A DNA stretch of 64,000 nucleotides from Plutella xylostella. Taxonomy: Eukaryota; Arthropoda; Insecta; Lepidoptera; Plutellidae. Under the pieces are notes generated by a model, which searched no databases, had not been told where the DNA came from, and worked only from the letters and a program-made list of their open reading frames with translations. The position numbers were made by a program, and so were the translations under genes. The DNA is taken from positions 11,834,995-11,898,994 of the forward strand of contig NC_063992.1 of NCBI RefSeq assembly GCF_932276165.1. Reading direction: 5' to 3'. Positions 10,070-20,600 of this stretch are shown one piece after another; position 1 is the stretch's first letter; the number at the start of each line of letters is the position of its first letter.

Positions 10070-10784
10070 GAACTGAGCGTCGGAGCGACTGGCGAAACTC
10101 ATTATTCTGAGCTGTGAAACGAAAGTATGACGTCACACAAAGTTTTAGGCGCTTAAAGTGGTCATTTCGGTAATAAAAATTTTACGTTCCTTAAAATACG
10201 TTAAATTACTTTTTTGGAGTTATTTTTTACCATAATATGAACGATGTAGAAATATCGAATAAGAATATAAAAAATACATGGATATTCCTTATTCCCCTAT
10301 CCTACACCCCAGATTTCTCCTCCGGCAGATGAGTGAGTGGGTTCCTTGACATGTACCATGAACTCCAATGAACCCTCACCTATCATTAGTCCTCACCACC
10401 ACTGAAGTCTTACGGCAAAAGCGGGAACTAACTACTTATTCATATGATATGACACTTCCTGGGAGTGCAGCGCCACGTCCATCGGACTTGTAGATGGGCA
10501 GAATGTAATTTAGTTTTTGAAATTGTGTCAAAATTAATTATTTTATCACTAAAAAGTTTGGAAGGTTGAACGCAACCTCAAATTAGACAACAGCGAGTGC
10601 TTGTAATTTAATATGAACTTTATACCATAGCTATAAAGCTCAAATTGACTACGTTTTAGTTTCAAATCATTTGTATCGGAAAAAGAAAAGGGCTATTTTT
10701 AGGGTTTTTCCAGCAATAATTCAAATTTTTCTCCCCGTAAAAACCATCCTTGAACTTCAACAAACATTTTTAAAAAAGATTTGG
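10070..10784. other. AT-rich intergenic DNA
   Basis: No coding frame is supported. One short motif (GAGTGCAGCGCCACGTC near 10457) repeats a sequence seen near 9460. Confidence 0.4.
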
Positions 10785-11073
10785 CCAAACCTAGTAAGAG
10801 CCATTATTGTGTAATTTAAGACAAGTTAAGTATACTGAAATTGCAATAATTACGTAATAATTTATATTACCGAGCCGATGGTCCCGGGTTCGATTCCCGG
10901 CTGGGGCAGATATTTGTTTAAACACAGATATTTGTTCTCAGGTCTTGGATGTGCCCGTAAAATGGCAATAGGCCCGCCCCCTATTACATTGGGACTAACA
11001 TAACACTCTGGCGAAAAGTGGGTGCAGCAATGCACCTCTGCCTACCCCGCAAGGGAGTACATTAGTACAAGGC

Positions 11074-11108
<35 letters not shown>

Positions 11109-12830
11109 TTATATGTTTTTTCATTTTTTATATGTTTGGGATCCTTCACATAATATAAATCAAATTTTGCAGCACTTTTACACGACCGCACTATTATTTA
11201 TGTAAGTAATACCTGAAATACCGGCATATTTTTAAGTTTGTTTTTTGTTTTATCTAAATTAACTAAACCGCCATATTAAGAAGGCATGTTTGACATGAAC
11301 ATTATTTATGGCTGCCTTAAATTAGACAATATTTCCTAAATTTTGAGCTAAAATTAGTTTACAATGTTTGAGTTTTTTTTGGTTTATGCAAAATAAGGCT
11401 AGTAGAAAGGTTCTGACGAGAAAGGTCTCTATGGCTTTTATAAAGAAGACAAAATTTCTACTTTTAATTCAACTTACTCTCTAGGTCTCATTGGTTCAAA
11501 GATACAGGTTCTGAAATATCTGATATATTTTTCGAAAAAAGTGTTAGTAATAATGTATGCCATTTTTTACTTACTAAAATTAACGGGCGAAAATTGACCT
11601 TTGCTGACCATTTCAAAACCTAGTATGAGCCATTGACCATTTTAAACACAGTAAGTCATTTTCACTTACTATGTTTTAAAATGGTTGATGGCTCTTACTA
11701 TGTTTTAAAATGGTTTTCGTGGCATTTTTGATATCGCAGGGTGGAGTTACTAGGTTTTTAGAATTTTTATTTTCGTTTCGAAGCGGTTATTTGATATTCT
11801 GACAATGCAGTTTTGTGCGCAATCGCATAAAACAATGACATGTATAAATCAAAGACCCGTTTTTTTTTTAAGTTGGCGCTTACTAGGTTTTGAAATGGCA
11901 CAGCCGAACTAGGTTTTAAATGGTTTTCTCACCCTAAAACCGCCCCGACTGACCATTTCATAACCTGGTAAGGGCTATTATTGTGTCATTTAAGACATGT
12001 TAAGTATATTGAAATTGCTATAATTGCGTGGCGCTACATTTTTTATATGCTTGGGATCCTTCACATAATATAATTCCAATTTAGCAGCACTTTTACATGA
12101 CGGCACTATAAGTAATAGCTGAAATACCGGCATATTTTATATTTTTCTTTTGTTTTATCTATATGAACTAAATAGCCATAGTAAAAAGGCTCTGACATGA
12201 ATGAAAATAATATATAGCTGCCTTAAATTAGACAATATTTCCCAAATATTGAGTTAAAAATCAGTTTTCTATGTTTTCTAAGTTAAGTTTTTTTTTGTTT
12301 TATGCATAATAGTGCTAGTAGAATGGTTCTGACGAGAAAGGTCTCTCTATGGCTTTTATAAAGAACACAAAATTTCCTTATGTTCTACTTTTAATTCAAC
12401 TCTCTAGGTCTCATTGGTTCAAAGATACAGGTTCTGAAATATCTGATATTTTGTTCTAAAAAAGTGTTAGTAATAATGTATGCCATTTGTGACTTACTAA
12501 AATTAACGGTCGAAAATTTACCTTCGCTGACCATTTCAAAACCTAGTATGAGACATTGACCATTTTATAACATAGTAAGTCATTGTCACTTGCTATGTTT
12601 TAAAACGGTTGGTGGCTCTTACTAGGTTTTAAAATGGTTTTCATGGCATTTTTGATTTTGCAGGGTGGAGTTACTAGGTTTTTAGAATTTTTATTTTCGT
12701 TTCTAAGCGGTTTTTTTATATTCTGACAATGCAGTTTTGTGCGCAATCGCCTAAAATAATGTATAAATCTAAGACCCGTTTTTTTTCAAACTATGCGCTT
12801 ACTAGGTTTTGAAATGGCACAGCCGAGATG
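10785..12830 (+). repeat. Tandem direct duplication of a ~0.9-kb non-coding unit
   Basis: Unit 1 (about 10785-11945) and unit 2 (about 11946-12830) align along their length: GTAATTTAAGACAAGTTAAG, GGGATCCTTCACATAATATA, AAATACCGGCATATTTT, GGTTCTGACGAGAAAGGTCT, TCATTGGTTCAAAGATACAG and a final TTACTAGGTTTTGAAATGGC recur in the same order. Unit 1 is longer because of the SINE at 10868-11105. Inside each unit AACCATTTTAAAACATAGTA-type motifs recur in both orientations and form small hairpins. Mismatches are scattered, so the duplication is not recent. No ORF. Confidence 0.8.
10868..11105 (+). repeat. tRNA-derived SINE (head truncated) with (GT)n tail
   Basis: It starts within the tRNA-like head, keeps the pol III B-box (GGTTCGATTCC at about 10887), and continues with CAGATATTTGTTTAAACACA, AATAGGCCCGCCCCCTATTA and AAGTGGGTGCAGCAATGCAC to ACAAGGCGTGAGTGTGTG. 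TAATTTATAT-like sequences on both sides look like a target duplication. Other copies lie at 22770-22965 (minus) and 25901-26150 (plus). It sits only in unit 1 of the tandem duplication. Confidence 0.85.
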
Positions 12831-12879
12831 TCATGGTGAAATTTATAAATAATAAATGATTATTTTTATGCTTTTCTAT

Positions 12880-13177
12880 TCTATTCTATTCTCTTCGGGA
12901 GTGTAAGGTCCCAAGGTCTAAACTGCCTTCCTAAGCTTGGACCATTTCCCACCACGCTGGTCCACTGCGGGTTGGTGGGTTCACATATCTAGATGTGCTA
13001 AATCTAGATATGCAGGTTTCCTCACGATGTTTTCCTTCACAGTAAGAGCGATGGTATAAATTGTACTTAAATTCAGAAAATAACTCATTGGTACATGTCA
13101 GCGCCGGGATTCAAACTCTTGAACCGCATCTCTGGCGTGAGAAGCGGGCGCTTACCCGACTGAGCTACCACCGCTTT
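12880..13177 (-). repeat. tRNA-derived SINE with (GAATA)n tail
   Basis: On the minus strand the element opens with a tRNA-like head (GGTGGTAGCTCAGTCGGGTA, A-box; then a GTTTGAATCCC B-box), passes through GAAGGAAAACATCGTGAGGA and AACCCACCAACCCGCAGTGG, and ends in repeated GAATA units. This structure is that of lepidopteran pol-III SINEs. The tail matches the pentanucleotide tail of LINE B, which may supply its machinery. Confidence 0.85.
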
Positions 13178-13227
13178 TATACTTTTAAACACTTATTTTT
13201 CATTTCTATTGGCTGATTTACATCGGT

Positions 13228-13822
13228 TCAGTGACAGCCTAATACAGCTGCTCCACGAATAGCGTTGGCCAAACGATCTCGGAGTAAACTTACTAGTGTT
13301 AGTAGGGTCTGGTCCTCTTGCCGTGGTATTTCAATCCGATGAAATTCTTCAATTACTGTACAATGGGAAAATATTTGTTAATGAGTTACTTTAATCGGTA
13401 TTGTCAATATTTTCTGATACTTGCTAAAAGTAGCAATATATATTATAGGTACAATTATTAAATCATATTTACCGTTCAATTGATTTTCGGGACAAGGCAC
13501 TTTAAACTCAATTGAAATGTTGTGCAAAACACTGCAAGCTGATAATTTTTGCACATTATTTGTCCGGCTTATATTGCAATACACGATCCTTGAACACACA
13601 TCTCCACCGGTTTTTCAGACGCCCAAAAGTATTATCTATGAGCACCCGAGCTCTGCTGCAGAACCAGGTGCAGAGTTGTTGTAAGGAGTCATAAGCCATG
13701 GCCTTTGTGGGTATCTTTTTTTTAAAGATTTTAATTATTATCACTCCACAGACTTTATGTCCGTGCCTTTTTGAGAGATCAATATATATTATTGTGAGAG
13801 TTTGGTTGTTTTTTATCTTCAT
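13228..13822 (-). pseudogene. PIF/Harbinger (HARBI1-like) transposase, C-terminal half
   Basis: Minus-strand reading gives YPQRPWLMTPYNNSAPGSAA (13.7 kb), then in a shifted frame RARVLIDNTFGRLKNRWRCV, FKDRVLQYKP, then after another shift SACSVLHNISIEFKVPCPEN. A last exon at 13228-13355 behind an AG acceptor reads IEEFHRIEIPRQ and ends RGAAVLGCH then stop. These are the C-terminal DDE_Tnp_4 motifs of HARBI1-like nucleases. At least two frameshifts make it non-functional. The N-terminal half is at 22495-23918, ending in the same GYxQR motif with which this half begins, so one gene has been split by about 8.8 kb. Confidence 0.8.
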
Positions 13823-14211
13823 CTTTTAAGTACTCACTACTACTCAATGTGGAAGCTTTTTATACAGGGTGGCCCAAAGAGTGACGTCCAAAGGAAAATG
13901 TTGGATTCCTTAGGTCAAGGGGTAGCCAAATCACCCCCATGTATGTTCAGCAATTTTTAGTAGTTTAGGAGTTATGAATATTTTTACTAATTTTCTACGA
14001 AAATCGACCTCAGTGGATCAATTATTTTTATAATTTTTTGGATAACTTTTTTAAATATTTTTTTATTTTTGTGTCATCCTCTTAAATTGTTCTTTTAACC
14101 ATAAAAGTTTCAGCTTCCTAGCTGTAATGCAAGTTAGTTATTTTTTTATCGAAAGTTCGAATTTTACGATGGAGCTAGACTGCTCTGAATTTTCAACTTG
14201 AAATTAAACAT

Positions 14212-14780
14212 AAAAACCGGCCAAGTGCGAGTCGGGCTCGCGCACAAAGGGTTCCGTAGCAAATTACAGTTAAATCAACCTATCTCAAAAACTATAAGAG
14301 ATACTTTGATCAAACCAAAAATCGTTGAAAGAGTTAATTAGCATGCATCACCTCTATTTTTTTTAGAATTTTATACCCCGTAGTTATAAAAATAGAGGGG
14401 GGGGACATACTTTTTACGACTTTGAGAGCTGATATCTCAAAAACCGTTCACTTTAAGAAAAATGTTTTTTAGAAAACTTTATATCATTTTAAAAGACCTT
14501 TCCATTGATACCCCACACGGGTATGTACATCGAAAAAAAAAATTTCATCCCTCAGTTACATGTATGGGGGGCCCCACCCCCAATTCTTTTTTTTACTATT
14601 TAGTGTCATATTTTTGTAGCGGTTCATACAACACATATTCCCATCAAATTTCATCACTGTAGTACTTATAGTTTCCGAGTAAATCGGCTGTGACAGACGG
14701 ACAGACGGACAGACGGACAGACGGACATGACGAAACTATAAGGGTTCCGTTTTTGCCATTTTGGCTACGGAACCCTAAAA
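14212..14780 (+). mobile_element. Lepidopteran repeat CCGGCCAAGTGCGAGTCGGG ... TACGGAACCCTA
   Basis: This dispersed repeat starts CCGGCCAAGTGCGAGTCGGG, carries GGGTTCCGTAGCAAA near its 5' end, four GACAGACG units at about 14693-14729, and ends with the inverted motif TTTGGCTACGGAACCCTA. The opposite arm of the surrounding palindrome (near 20432) lacks it and reads straight through AAACATAAAAAAAGATAATG (in complement), an empty site that fixes both boundaries. No ORF of substance is present. Confidence 0.85.
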
Positions 14781-14888
14781 AAGATAATGTCATGGTCCCT
14801 TATTAATTTTAAAAACTCCGAAAGGTTCCAAAATTACATAAAAATAAAAATAAACTATTGCTTAATGGGGTATTATTTGCAGAATATC

Positions 14889-15218
14889 AGCCTTCAAAGG
14901 TACTTGGGTGGAAATTACCAAATTAGTAAATTGTTTCAGAAAGTTGAACGATTCCTGTTATGTCATTACTTAGTTAGAAAATGTATCAAATTAAAGGGAA
15001 AATAAAATTATTTACTAACATAATTTATTTAAGTTACATTTTTGAGTGTAAATTCATAGTAAAATGTTTTAGTGTGAGTTGTAAGATTTATGAGATAATT
15101 GTATTATTAATAATTAGGGAAAAAACTCAAATAATTCTTTTACACATTTACTCACACTAAATTGTCAAATGGCGACCTCCCACAGCAATACACAACCTAC
15201 ATCTACGCAAGATTTTTT
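14889..15218. other. Loop of the foldback element
   Basis: AT-rich unique sequence ending in a T22 run just before LINE A. No gene seen. It has no counterpart on the other side of the palindrome. Confidence 0.5.
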
Positions 15219-15484
15219 TTTTTTTTTTTTTTTTCTCCGGTTGGACGTCGTAGCGTGAAGACGTGTTTCTTGGTGTCCCAGTTGTTCGAATTATTTTGTG
15301 GTTAACATTCGTGCCTCGTAATCATACCAAACTCGGTACCTCCCGTTCTATCTTGGCGGTTGTCCCATAAGCTGTGGCGGCCATATTGAAAACACATCGG
15401 ATCTCTCGCTCCCGCAAGTTGGAACTCCTCGGGTGTCGTCGGACTTCGTCGGGCCGGCTACTGCAGTGAAATAAATACAGAAAA

Positions 15485-15565
15485 GAATCTGCTCCGGTGA
15501 GGATCGAACCCGCGGCCCGCTGGACACGAGGTGGGTGCTTAGCCCTCTGAACCAACACTGTGAGC
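15485..15565 (-). other. tRNA-like (pol III A/B-box) sequence antisense in the LINE A leader
   Basis: On the minus strand, TGGTTCAGAGGGCTAAGCAC supplies an A-box and, about 45 bases on, CGCGGGTTCGATCCTCACC supplies a perfect B-box. A complete tRNA cloverleaf was not recognised. It could be a SINE head captured by the LINE. A comparable sequence lies antisense in the leader of LINE B. Confidence 0.5.
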
Positions 15566-15704
15566 GTTTGCACGGCGAAATATCGCTACACTATCTACTG
15601 CTACGGGCCGCGCAGAGCGTTAAGCGGCTGCTACGGGCTACGGAACTGCTATGAGTTTGCTAACTATTCACTTTTTTTTTTTACAACGCACGAGTGAGTC
15701 CACG

Positions 15705-16679
15705 ATGTCTACACATAGAACCCCACCTCAATTATTCAAAGGTAAACTAAATACATCTTCTTCTGAGCCTGACCTGTTCTCCAATACACTTTGCGACATC
15801 GAAAATGTTTCTTCAAGGGGAAAACGCCCACGCATGGATGAGTCTCCCAACTCACAATACAACCAACCGTCAACTACTGTTGTATTCGAAGACATCAAAA
15901 AGGAACTCATGCAAATGCTGTCCTCGTGGAAACTTAAGCATGATCAAACAATTGCATCATGGAGGGCAGAACAGACTTCCACTTTAAACAGGCTGGTTAA
16001 TGACATGACAGACCTAAGAAAACAGATGCAACAATACTCTAAAACGATCTCTGAAATAGAGAAAGGTATGGAATTCATTAACGAAAGCTATGAGTGCATG
16101 AAAACGAAAATAGTTTCCCTGGAAAGAGAAAAGTCAGTAAGCCTGGACCGTATATCTATGTTAGAAAAACAAATACAGGATATTCAAACTATCTCCCGTC
16201 CTACAAGTGTAGAGATAAGGAACGTTCCTTTGTTTGAGAAAAATAACGAGACCCACAACGCACTAGCATCTATAGTTCAATCTATTGGGAAAACCGTAGA
16301 TATGGAAGTGCAAACATCCGACCTTCGTGACATATACCGAGTGCCTACTAGACCTGGTGTTTCCACAAGTCCATCGGCGATTGTAGCTGACTTCAACTCC
16401 GCGAATTTGAGAAACGAGTTTTTGTCGTGTGTACGGCGCTTTAATAAGTCTCAAAATCTACAAGACAAACTGAACTCAGAATTGCTTTCTATGCCTGGCA
16501 AAAAAACACCTATCTATGTTGATGAACGTGTAGCACCATCCTTAAAAAAATTACTGTATACTGCACGAAAAGCCGCTAAAGAAAACCAATATACCTGCTG
16601 GCATTCAAATGGCAAGATATTTATCCGAAAAAATCAAAACGAGAAACCTAACCATTCTATCCGAGCACAATTTAAGTGA
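15705..16679 (+). CDS. LINE A ORF1: coiled-coil protein with FP25K-like C-terminal domain
   Basis: RNA-binding partner of the LINE reverse transcriptase. From the ATG at 15705 (an upstream ATG at 15651 is in frame but adds a hydrophobic stretch absent from relatives) the protein has 324 residues. Order: Ser/Pro-rich N-terminus, acidic stretch, a long coiled coil (MTDLRKQMQQYSKTISEIEK ... EKQIQDIQ), the conserved SVEIRNVPLFEKNN, DLRDIYRVPTRPG, and a C-terminal part with GKKTPIYVDERVAPSLKKLL and NGKIFIRKN. The latter half is the domain shared by many insect retroelement ORF1s and the baculovirus FP25K protein. Orthologous proteins occur at 49373-50296 and 56982-57914. Confidence 0.85.
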   Translation: MSTHRTPPQLFKGKLNTSSSEPDLFSNTLCDIENVSSRGKRPRMDESPNSQYNQPSTTVVFEDIKKELMQMLSSWKLKHDQTIASWRAEQTSTLNRLVNDMTDLRKQMQQYSKTISEIEKGMEFINESYECMKTKIVSLEREKSVSLDRISMLEKQIQDIQTISRPTSVEIRNVPLFEKNNETHNALASIVQSIGKTVDMEVQTSDLRDIYRVPTRPGVSTSPSAIVADFNSANLRNEFLSCVRRFNKSQNLQDKLNSELLSMPGKKTPIYVDERVAPSLKKLLYTARKAAKENQYTCWHSNGKIFIRKNQNEKPNHSIRAQFK

Positions 16680-16981
16680 TATCATGAATAAGCAGTGACT
16701 AGTTCAAGAAATTTCACTTGTTGTAATGCATGTATTTTATATTTTATTATATTGTCGTAGTTTTAAGCCTCTTCCTATTCAAACTTTACTAACACAAACT
16801 AACATACACACACATCACACCCACACCACAATTAATGTCCACAGATGTTCAAAACAGTTTTCTCCAGTAGTTCCATTGCTAATTATTGTAAACTTCAAAA
16901 GATATTCATATGTACATACCCATTGCACTCTACCTTTTCTTGACTCCAAGATTGACTACAAACGATTTATAAATATAATCA

Positions 16982-19918
16982 ATGGCTAGCGTAAACTTAA
17001 AAAACATTTCGAACGAGATTGATGATTTTTCTGTTGCAGAAGCACACACTTCTGAGCCTGAAAAATGTTCCACGTTTATCACACAGTCACATAAAGACTT
17101 AAATATTATACACACTAATATTAGAAGCATAAATAAAAAATTTAATCAATTTATCGCGGTTTTATCGATGACTAAAATTAGCTACGACCTTATTATTATG
17201 ACGGGATGTTGGCTTACGGACTCTGTATCTATTCCTACTCTTCAAGGCTACAATTCCTTTCATACATTGAACAATCCTATACAAAATGACGGGGTCGTGC
17301 TATATGTCAAGGAATCTCTAAATTGTAAGATACAGGAACCCGATTTCTCAGATGCTAACTGTCTCATATGTACCATAAATAACTATGCATTTGTGTGTAT
17401 CTATCGCTCCCCATCCTATAAGGATCTAACTAAATTCTATTCCAGCATGGAAAATGTGATTTCTTCTTTGAGTCAGTTCAAGAATATAGCATTCATAGGC
17501 GATATTAATATAGACATAAAATCAACCAGTAAAGACAAAAATTATCATGAATATTTAACACTTGCTGCCACTTTGGGACTATTACCGGCTCATATATTTC
17601 CGACTCGTTTAACAAACTGCCTCGATCATATATTATTGAAAACCAAAGATCCTGCCAAAGTTATCATTCTTAAATCGGTAACTACTGATCATTTGCCTGT
17701 AATGTTAAACTTAAAGTCTAGCAGCATCAAAAAATCGTCAACGGTCGGTGTAGCTCAGCGAATAAATTATGACGCGATAAAAAAAGAGCTGGACCAAACC
17801 GACTACTCTTCAGTAATGAAAGAGACTGATGCTAACGATGCCACAAATTCACTCATAAACCTTATACAACCTATTATAAAAAAACATACAAGAAATACTA
17901 AAATCAAAAAGAGCCAAAAACTAATCAAACCTTGTATGACAACTGGTCTTCTACGCTGCATCCGCCATCGAGATAAATTGCACTTTAAACTAAAGAAAGA
18001 ACCTAATAATGAAATTCTTGTAACAACGTACAAGCGCTACAGAAATTTCTGCAACAATCTAATTAAAAAAATAAAGAGAGCCTATGATAAAAACTTATTT
18101 TTGGAGTCCAAAAACAATATTAAAGCAACCTGGAACGCTACTAAGTCTATTAACAATACAAATTGTGGTAAGCAAAAAACATCTGAACTTTTAAATATAA
18201 ACCCCGTCCCATCAGTATCTGTTGGTATGGTGAACCAAGCTTTTGTTAACGTTGGTAGAGATTTGGCATCTAAGATCTCCCCTTGTGCCCAGATACCCTC
18301 AACGCCCAAATATGGTTTATCCTCCCCTATCGGTAACTCACTTGTTATTCTTCCAGTTGATAATGCTCAAGTGGAGCGACTCGTAAAGAGCCTTCGCTCC
18401 AATTGTGCGACAGGCTGGGATGATATTCCAGCAAAAATTCTCAAGAACTCCTCAGACGTTCTTGTACCACCCATCACACATCTCTGTAACCTTGCCATAA
18501 ACAGCGGAATCTTCCCACTAGCTCTAAAAAACGCTATCGTGCACCCCATTTATAAAAGCGGAGATAAAGAAAGTGTCACAAATTACCGGCCTATTTCTGT
18601 TTTAAGCTCCATCTCTAAAATTCTTGAGCGTATATTAAATAACTGCCTAACGGAGTACCTCGACAAATATCAAATAATAGCAAGAAACCAATATGGATTC
18701 AGAGCTGGTGTTTCCACAGAAGATGCCGTTGCTGACTTCTCCTGCGCAGTCGTGAGTAAACTGGACAAACAATTTAAATGCTACGGTATTTTCCTCGATC
18801 TGTCGAAGGCTTTCGATACTGTGTCTGTACCCATCCTCATGACCAAACTGGAACAGATCGGAATACGCGGTATTACACTCCAACTTTTCTGTGACTACCT
18901 CACTGACCGATCACAGTGCGTCAAGATTGACTCCTATGTCAGTAAAAATGAACCCTTAAGTTACGGCGTTCCTCAAGGGAGTATTCTGGGTCCAACACTT
19001 TTCCTGGTCTACATCAATGATCTGTGCACGCTAAAAATGCCTAATACTGAGATATTTACATATGCAGACGACACTGCGCTCCTTATCTATGATGTGGACT
19101 GGGAAAGTGCCAAATTGAGAGCTGAATCTTCCCTAAGAGTGGTTATGGAATGGTTATCATCAAATTTGCTAACACTCAACCTTAGTAAAACACAATACCT
19201 CTGTTTTAATATATCTAACCGCGTAAAGCAAAATAGTGATCTCCGTATAAAGGCCCACTACTGCTCCACCTCAACTAATTGCCAATGCCCAACTATTGAT
19301 AAAACTGACAGTATACGATACCTAGGGGTCATACTGGATGACAAACTGAATTGGGGTTCGCATATAAACAGCCTCTGTAAGAGAGTCAGAAGACTGATCT
19401 ATTTGTTCAAGAATCTTCGTCACTGTCTTGACAAAGAAACTCTGATTACAGTCTACAAAAGTTTATGTGAGTCTATTCTATCATACTGTATTCCAATATG
19501 GGGTGGCACTTACAAGACCTATATGTTACCTCTGGAACGGGCGCAAAGAGCGGTTTTGAAGGTTTTATTGTCCAAACCAAGAGACTACGCTACCGTGAAA
19601 GTATACTCTGAAGCGCAAGTCCTTACTGTGAGACAAATATACCTTCTCAGGACTGTGTTGCGCCGCCACTCATACCTTCCCTTGGATGCCAAAGTGCTAA
19701 ACAGACGACAGGGTTTTTCTGTTTGCGAGTTAAAAAGTTGTCGTACGGTTTTTGCCCATAGCCAATTGGATAACCTTAGCTCGAGAGTATATAATAAAAT
19801 AAATAAAAGTTTGCACATTTACCCCCTTAATAAATTTGAAATTAAATGTAAATTAAAAAGCTGGCTATCAGACTTATCATATGAAGAGACTGAGAAGCTC
19901 CTGACTATGACTTCATGA
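16982..19918 (+). CDS. LINE A ORF2: APE endonuclease and reverse transcriptase (978 aa)
   Basis: Replicative enzyme of the LINE: nicks target DNA and reverse-transcribes the RNA. Endonuclease motifs: IIHTNIRSINKK (~45), CIYRSPSYKD, FIGDINIDI, CLDHILLK, TTDHLPVML (~240). Reverse transcriptase: GWDDIPAKILKN, NYRPISVLSSISKILERIL, NQYGFRAG, FLDLSKAFDTVS, YGVPQGSILGPTLFLVYIND, TYADDTALLIYD (catalytic DD), IRYLGVILDDKLNW. The C-terminus is RT thumb-like with no RNase H. One lesion stands out: where relatives read LTECWL (catalytic Glu) this copy reads MTGCWL, so the endonuclease is probably dead although the frame is open. Confidence 0.9.
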   Translation: MASVNLKNISNEIDDFSVAEAHTSEPEKCSTFITQSHKDLNIIHTNIRSINKKFNQFIAVLSMTKISYDLIIMTGCWLTDSVSIPTLQGYNSFHTLNNPIQNDGVVLYVKESLNCKIQEPDFSDANCLICTINNYAFVCIYRSPSYKDLTKFYSSMENVISSLSQFKNIAFIGDINIDIKSTSKDKNYHEYLTLAATLGLLPAHIFPTRLTNCLDHILLKTKDPAKVIILKSVTTDHLPVMLNLKSSSIKKSSTVGVAQRINYDAIKKELDQTDYSSVMKETDANDATNSLINLIQPIIKKHTRNTKIKKSQKLIKPCMTTGLLRCIRHRDKLHFKLKKEPNNEILVTTYKRYRNFCNNLIKKIKRAYDKNLFLESKNNIKATWNATKSINNTNCGKQKTSELLNINPVPSVSVGMVNQAFVNVGRDLASKISPCAQIPSTPKYGLSSPIGNSLVILPVDNAQVERLVKSLRSNCATGWDDIPAKILKNSSDVLVPPITHLCNLAINSGIFPLALKNAIVHPIYKSGDKESVTNYRPISVLSSISKILERILNNCLTEYLDKYQIIARNQYGFRAGVSTEDAVADFSCAVVSKLDKQFKCYGIFLDLSKAFDTVSVPILMTKLEQIGIRGITLQLFCDYLTDRSQCVKIDSYVSKNEPLSYGVPQGSILGPTLFLVYINDLCTLKMPNTEIFTYADDTALLIYDVDWESAKLRAESSLRVVMEWLSSNLLTLNLSKTQYLCFNISNRVKQNSDLRIKAHYCSTSTNCQCPTIDKTDSIRYLGVILDDKLNWGSHINSLCKRVRRLIYLFKNLRHCLDKETLITVYKSLCESILSYCIPIWGGTYKTYMLPLERAQRAVLKVLLSKPRDYATVKVYSEAQVLTVRQIYLLRTVLRRHSYLPLDAKVLNRRQGFSVCELKSCRTVFAHSQLDNLSSRVYNKINKSLHIYPLNKFEIKCKLKSWLSDLSYEETEKLLTMTS

Positions 19919-20600
19919 TAACATAACTAAAAATACCTTGCAATCAAAATACTTTTCCCATAAATTATGTATCAGCTGCATCGCTCTTCTCTATAACATT
20001 ACTTCATACTCACATCACACACACACCTACACACTCAGAGTCATATACTTACAACGTAGGCACATACTCTTATTTTAATCCTAAATCAAGTTACGGCGTT
20101 ACTTAAATTTATTTTGTATAAGTACCTACTACTGTTTCATTATATCGGAGAAACATCATAACCCTATAATACAGGATCATTCCTAGCTTAGGGTTATGAT
20201 GGTTCAACACACAACGCATTTGTTCAACCTATTTTGTCTAGATTAAGTTTGTAACGTTGTTGCTATTTTTTATTGAAATAAACTTTTATTTATTATTATT
20301 TATTATTTTATTTTATTCTGCAAATAATACCCCATTAAGCAATAGTTTATTTTTATTTTTATGTAATTTTGGAACCTTGCGGAGTTTTTAAAATTAATAA
20401 GGGACCATGACATTATCTTTTTTTATGTTTAATTTCAAGTTGAAAATTCAGAGCAGTCTAGCTCCATCGTAAAATTCGAACTTTCGATAAAAAAATAACT
20501 AACTTGCATTACAGCTAGGAAGCTGAAACTTTTATGGTTAAAAAAACAATTTAAGAGAATGACACAAAAATAAAAAATATTTAAAAAAGTTATCCAAAAA

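Larger units (their letters stand above)
15219..20315 (+). mobile_element. LINE A: near full-length CR1/Zenon-like retrotransposon
   Basis: The element holds a ~480-bp 5' UTR, ORF1 (15705-16679), a 300-bp spacer, ORF2 (16982-19918) and a 3' UTR ending in TTATTATTTATTATTTTATT. It lies in the loop of the foldback palindrome. LINE B and LINE C on the opposite strand have the same layout and clearly related proteins. The 5' GGTTGGACGTCG resembles the GAGTCGGACGTGT seen near the 5' ends of LINEs B and C. Both ORFs are open, but the endonuclease has lost a catalytic Glu (see ORF2). Confidence 0.85.
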
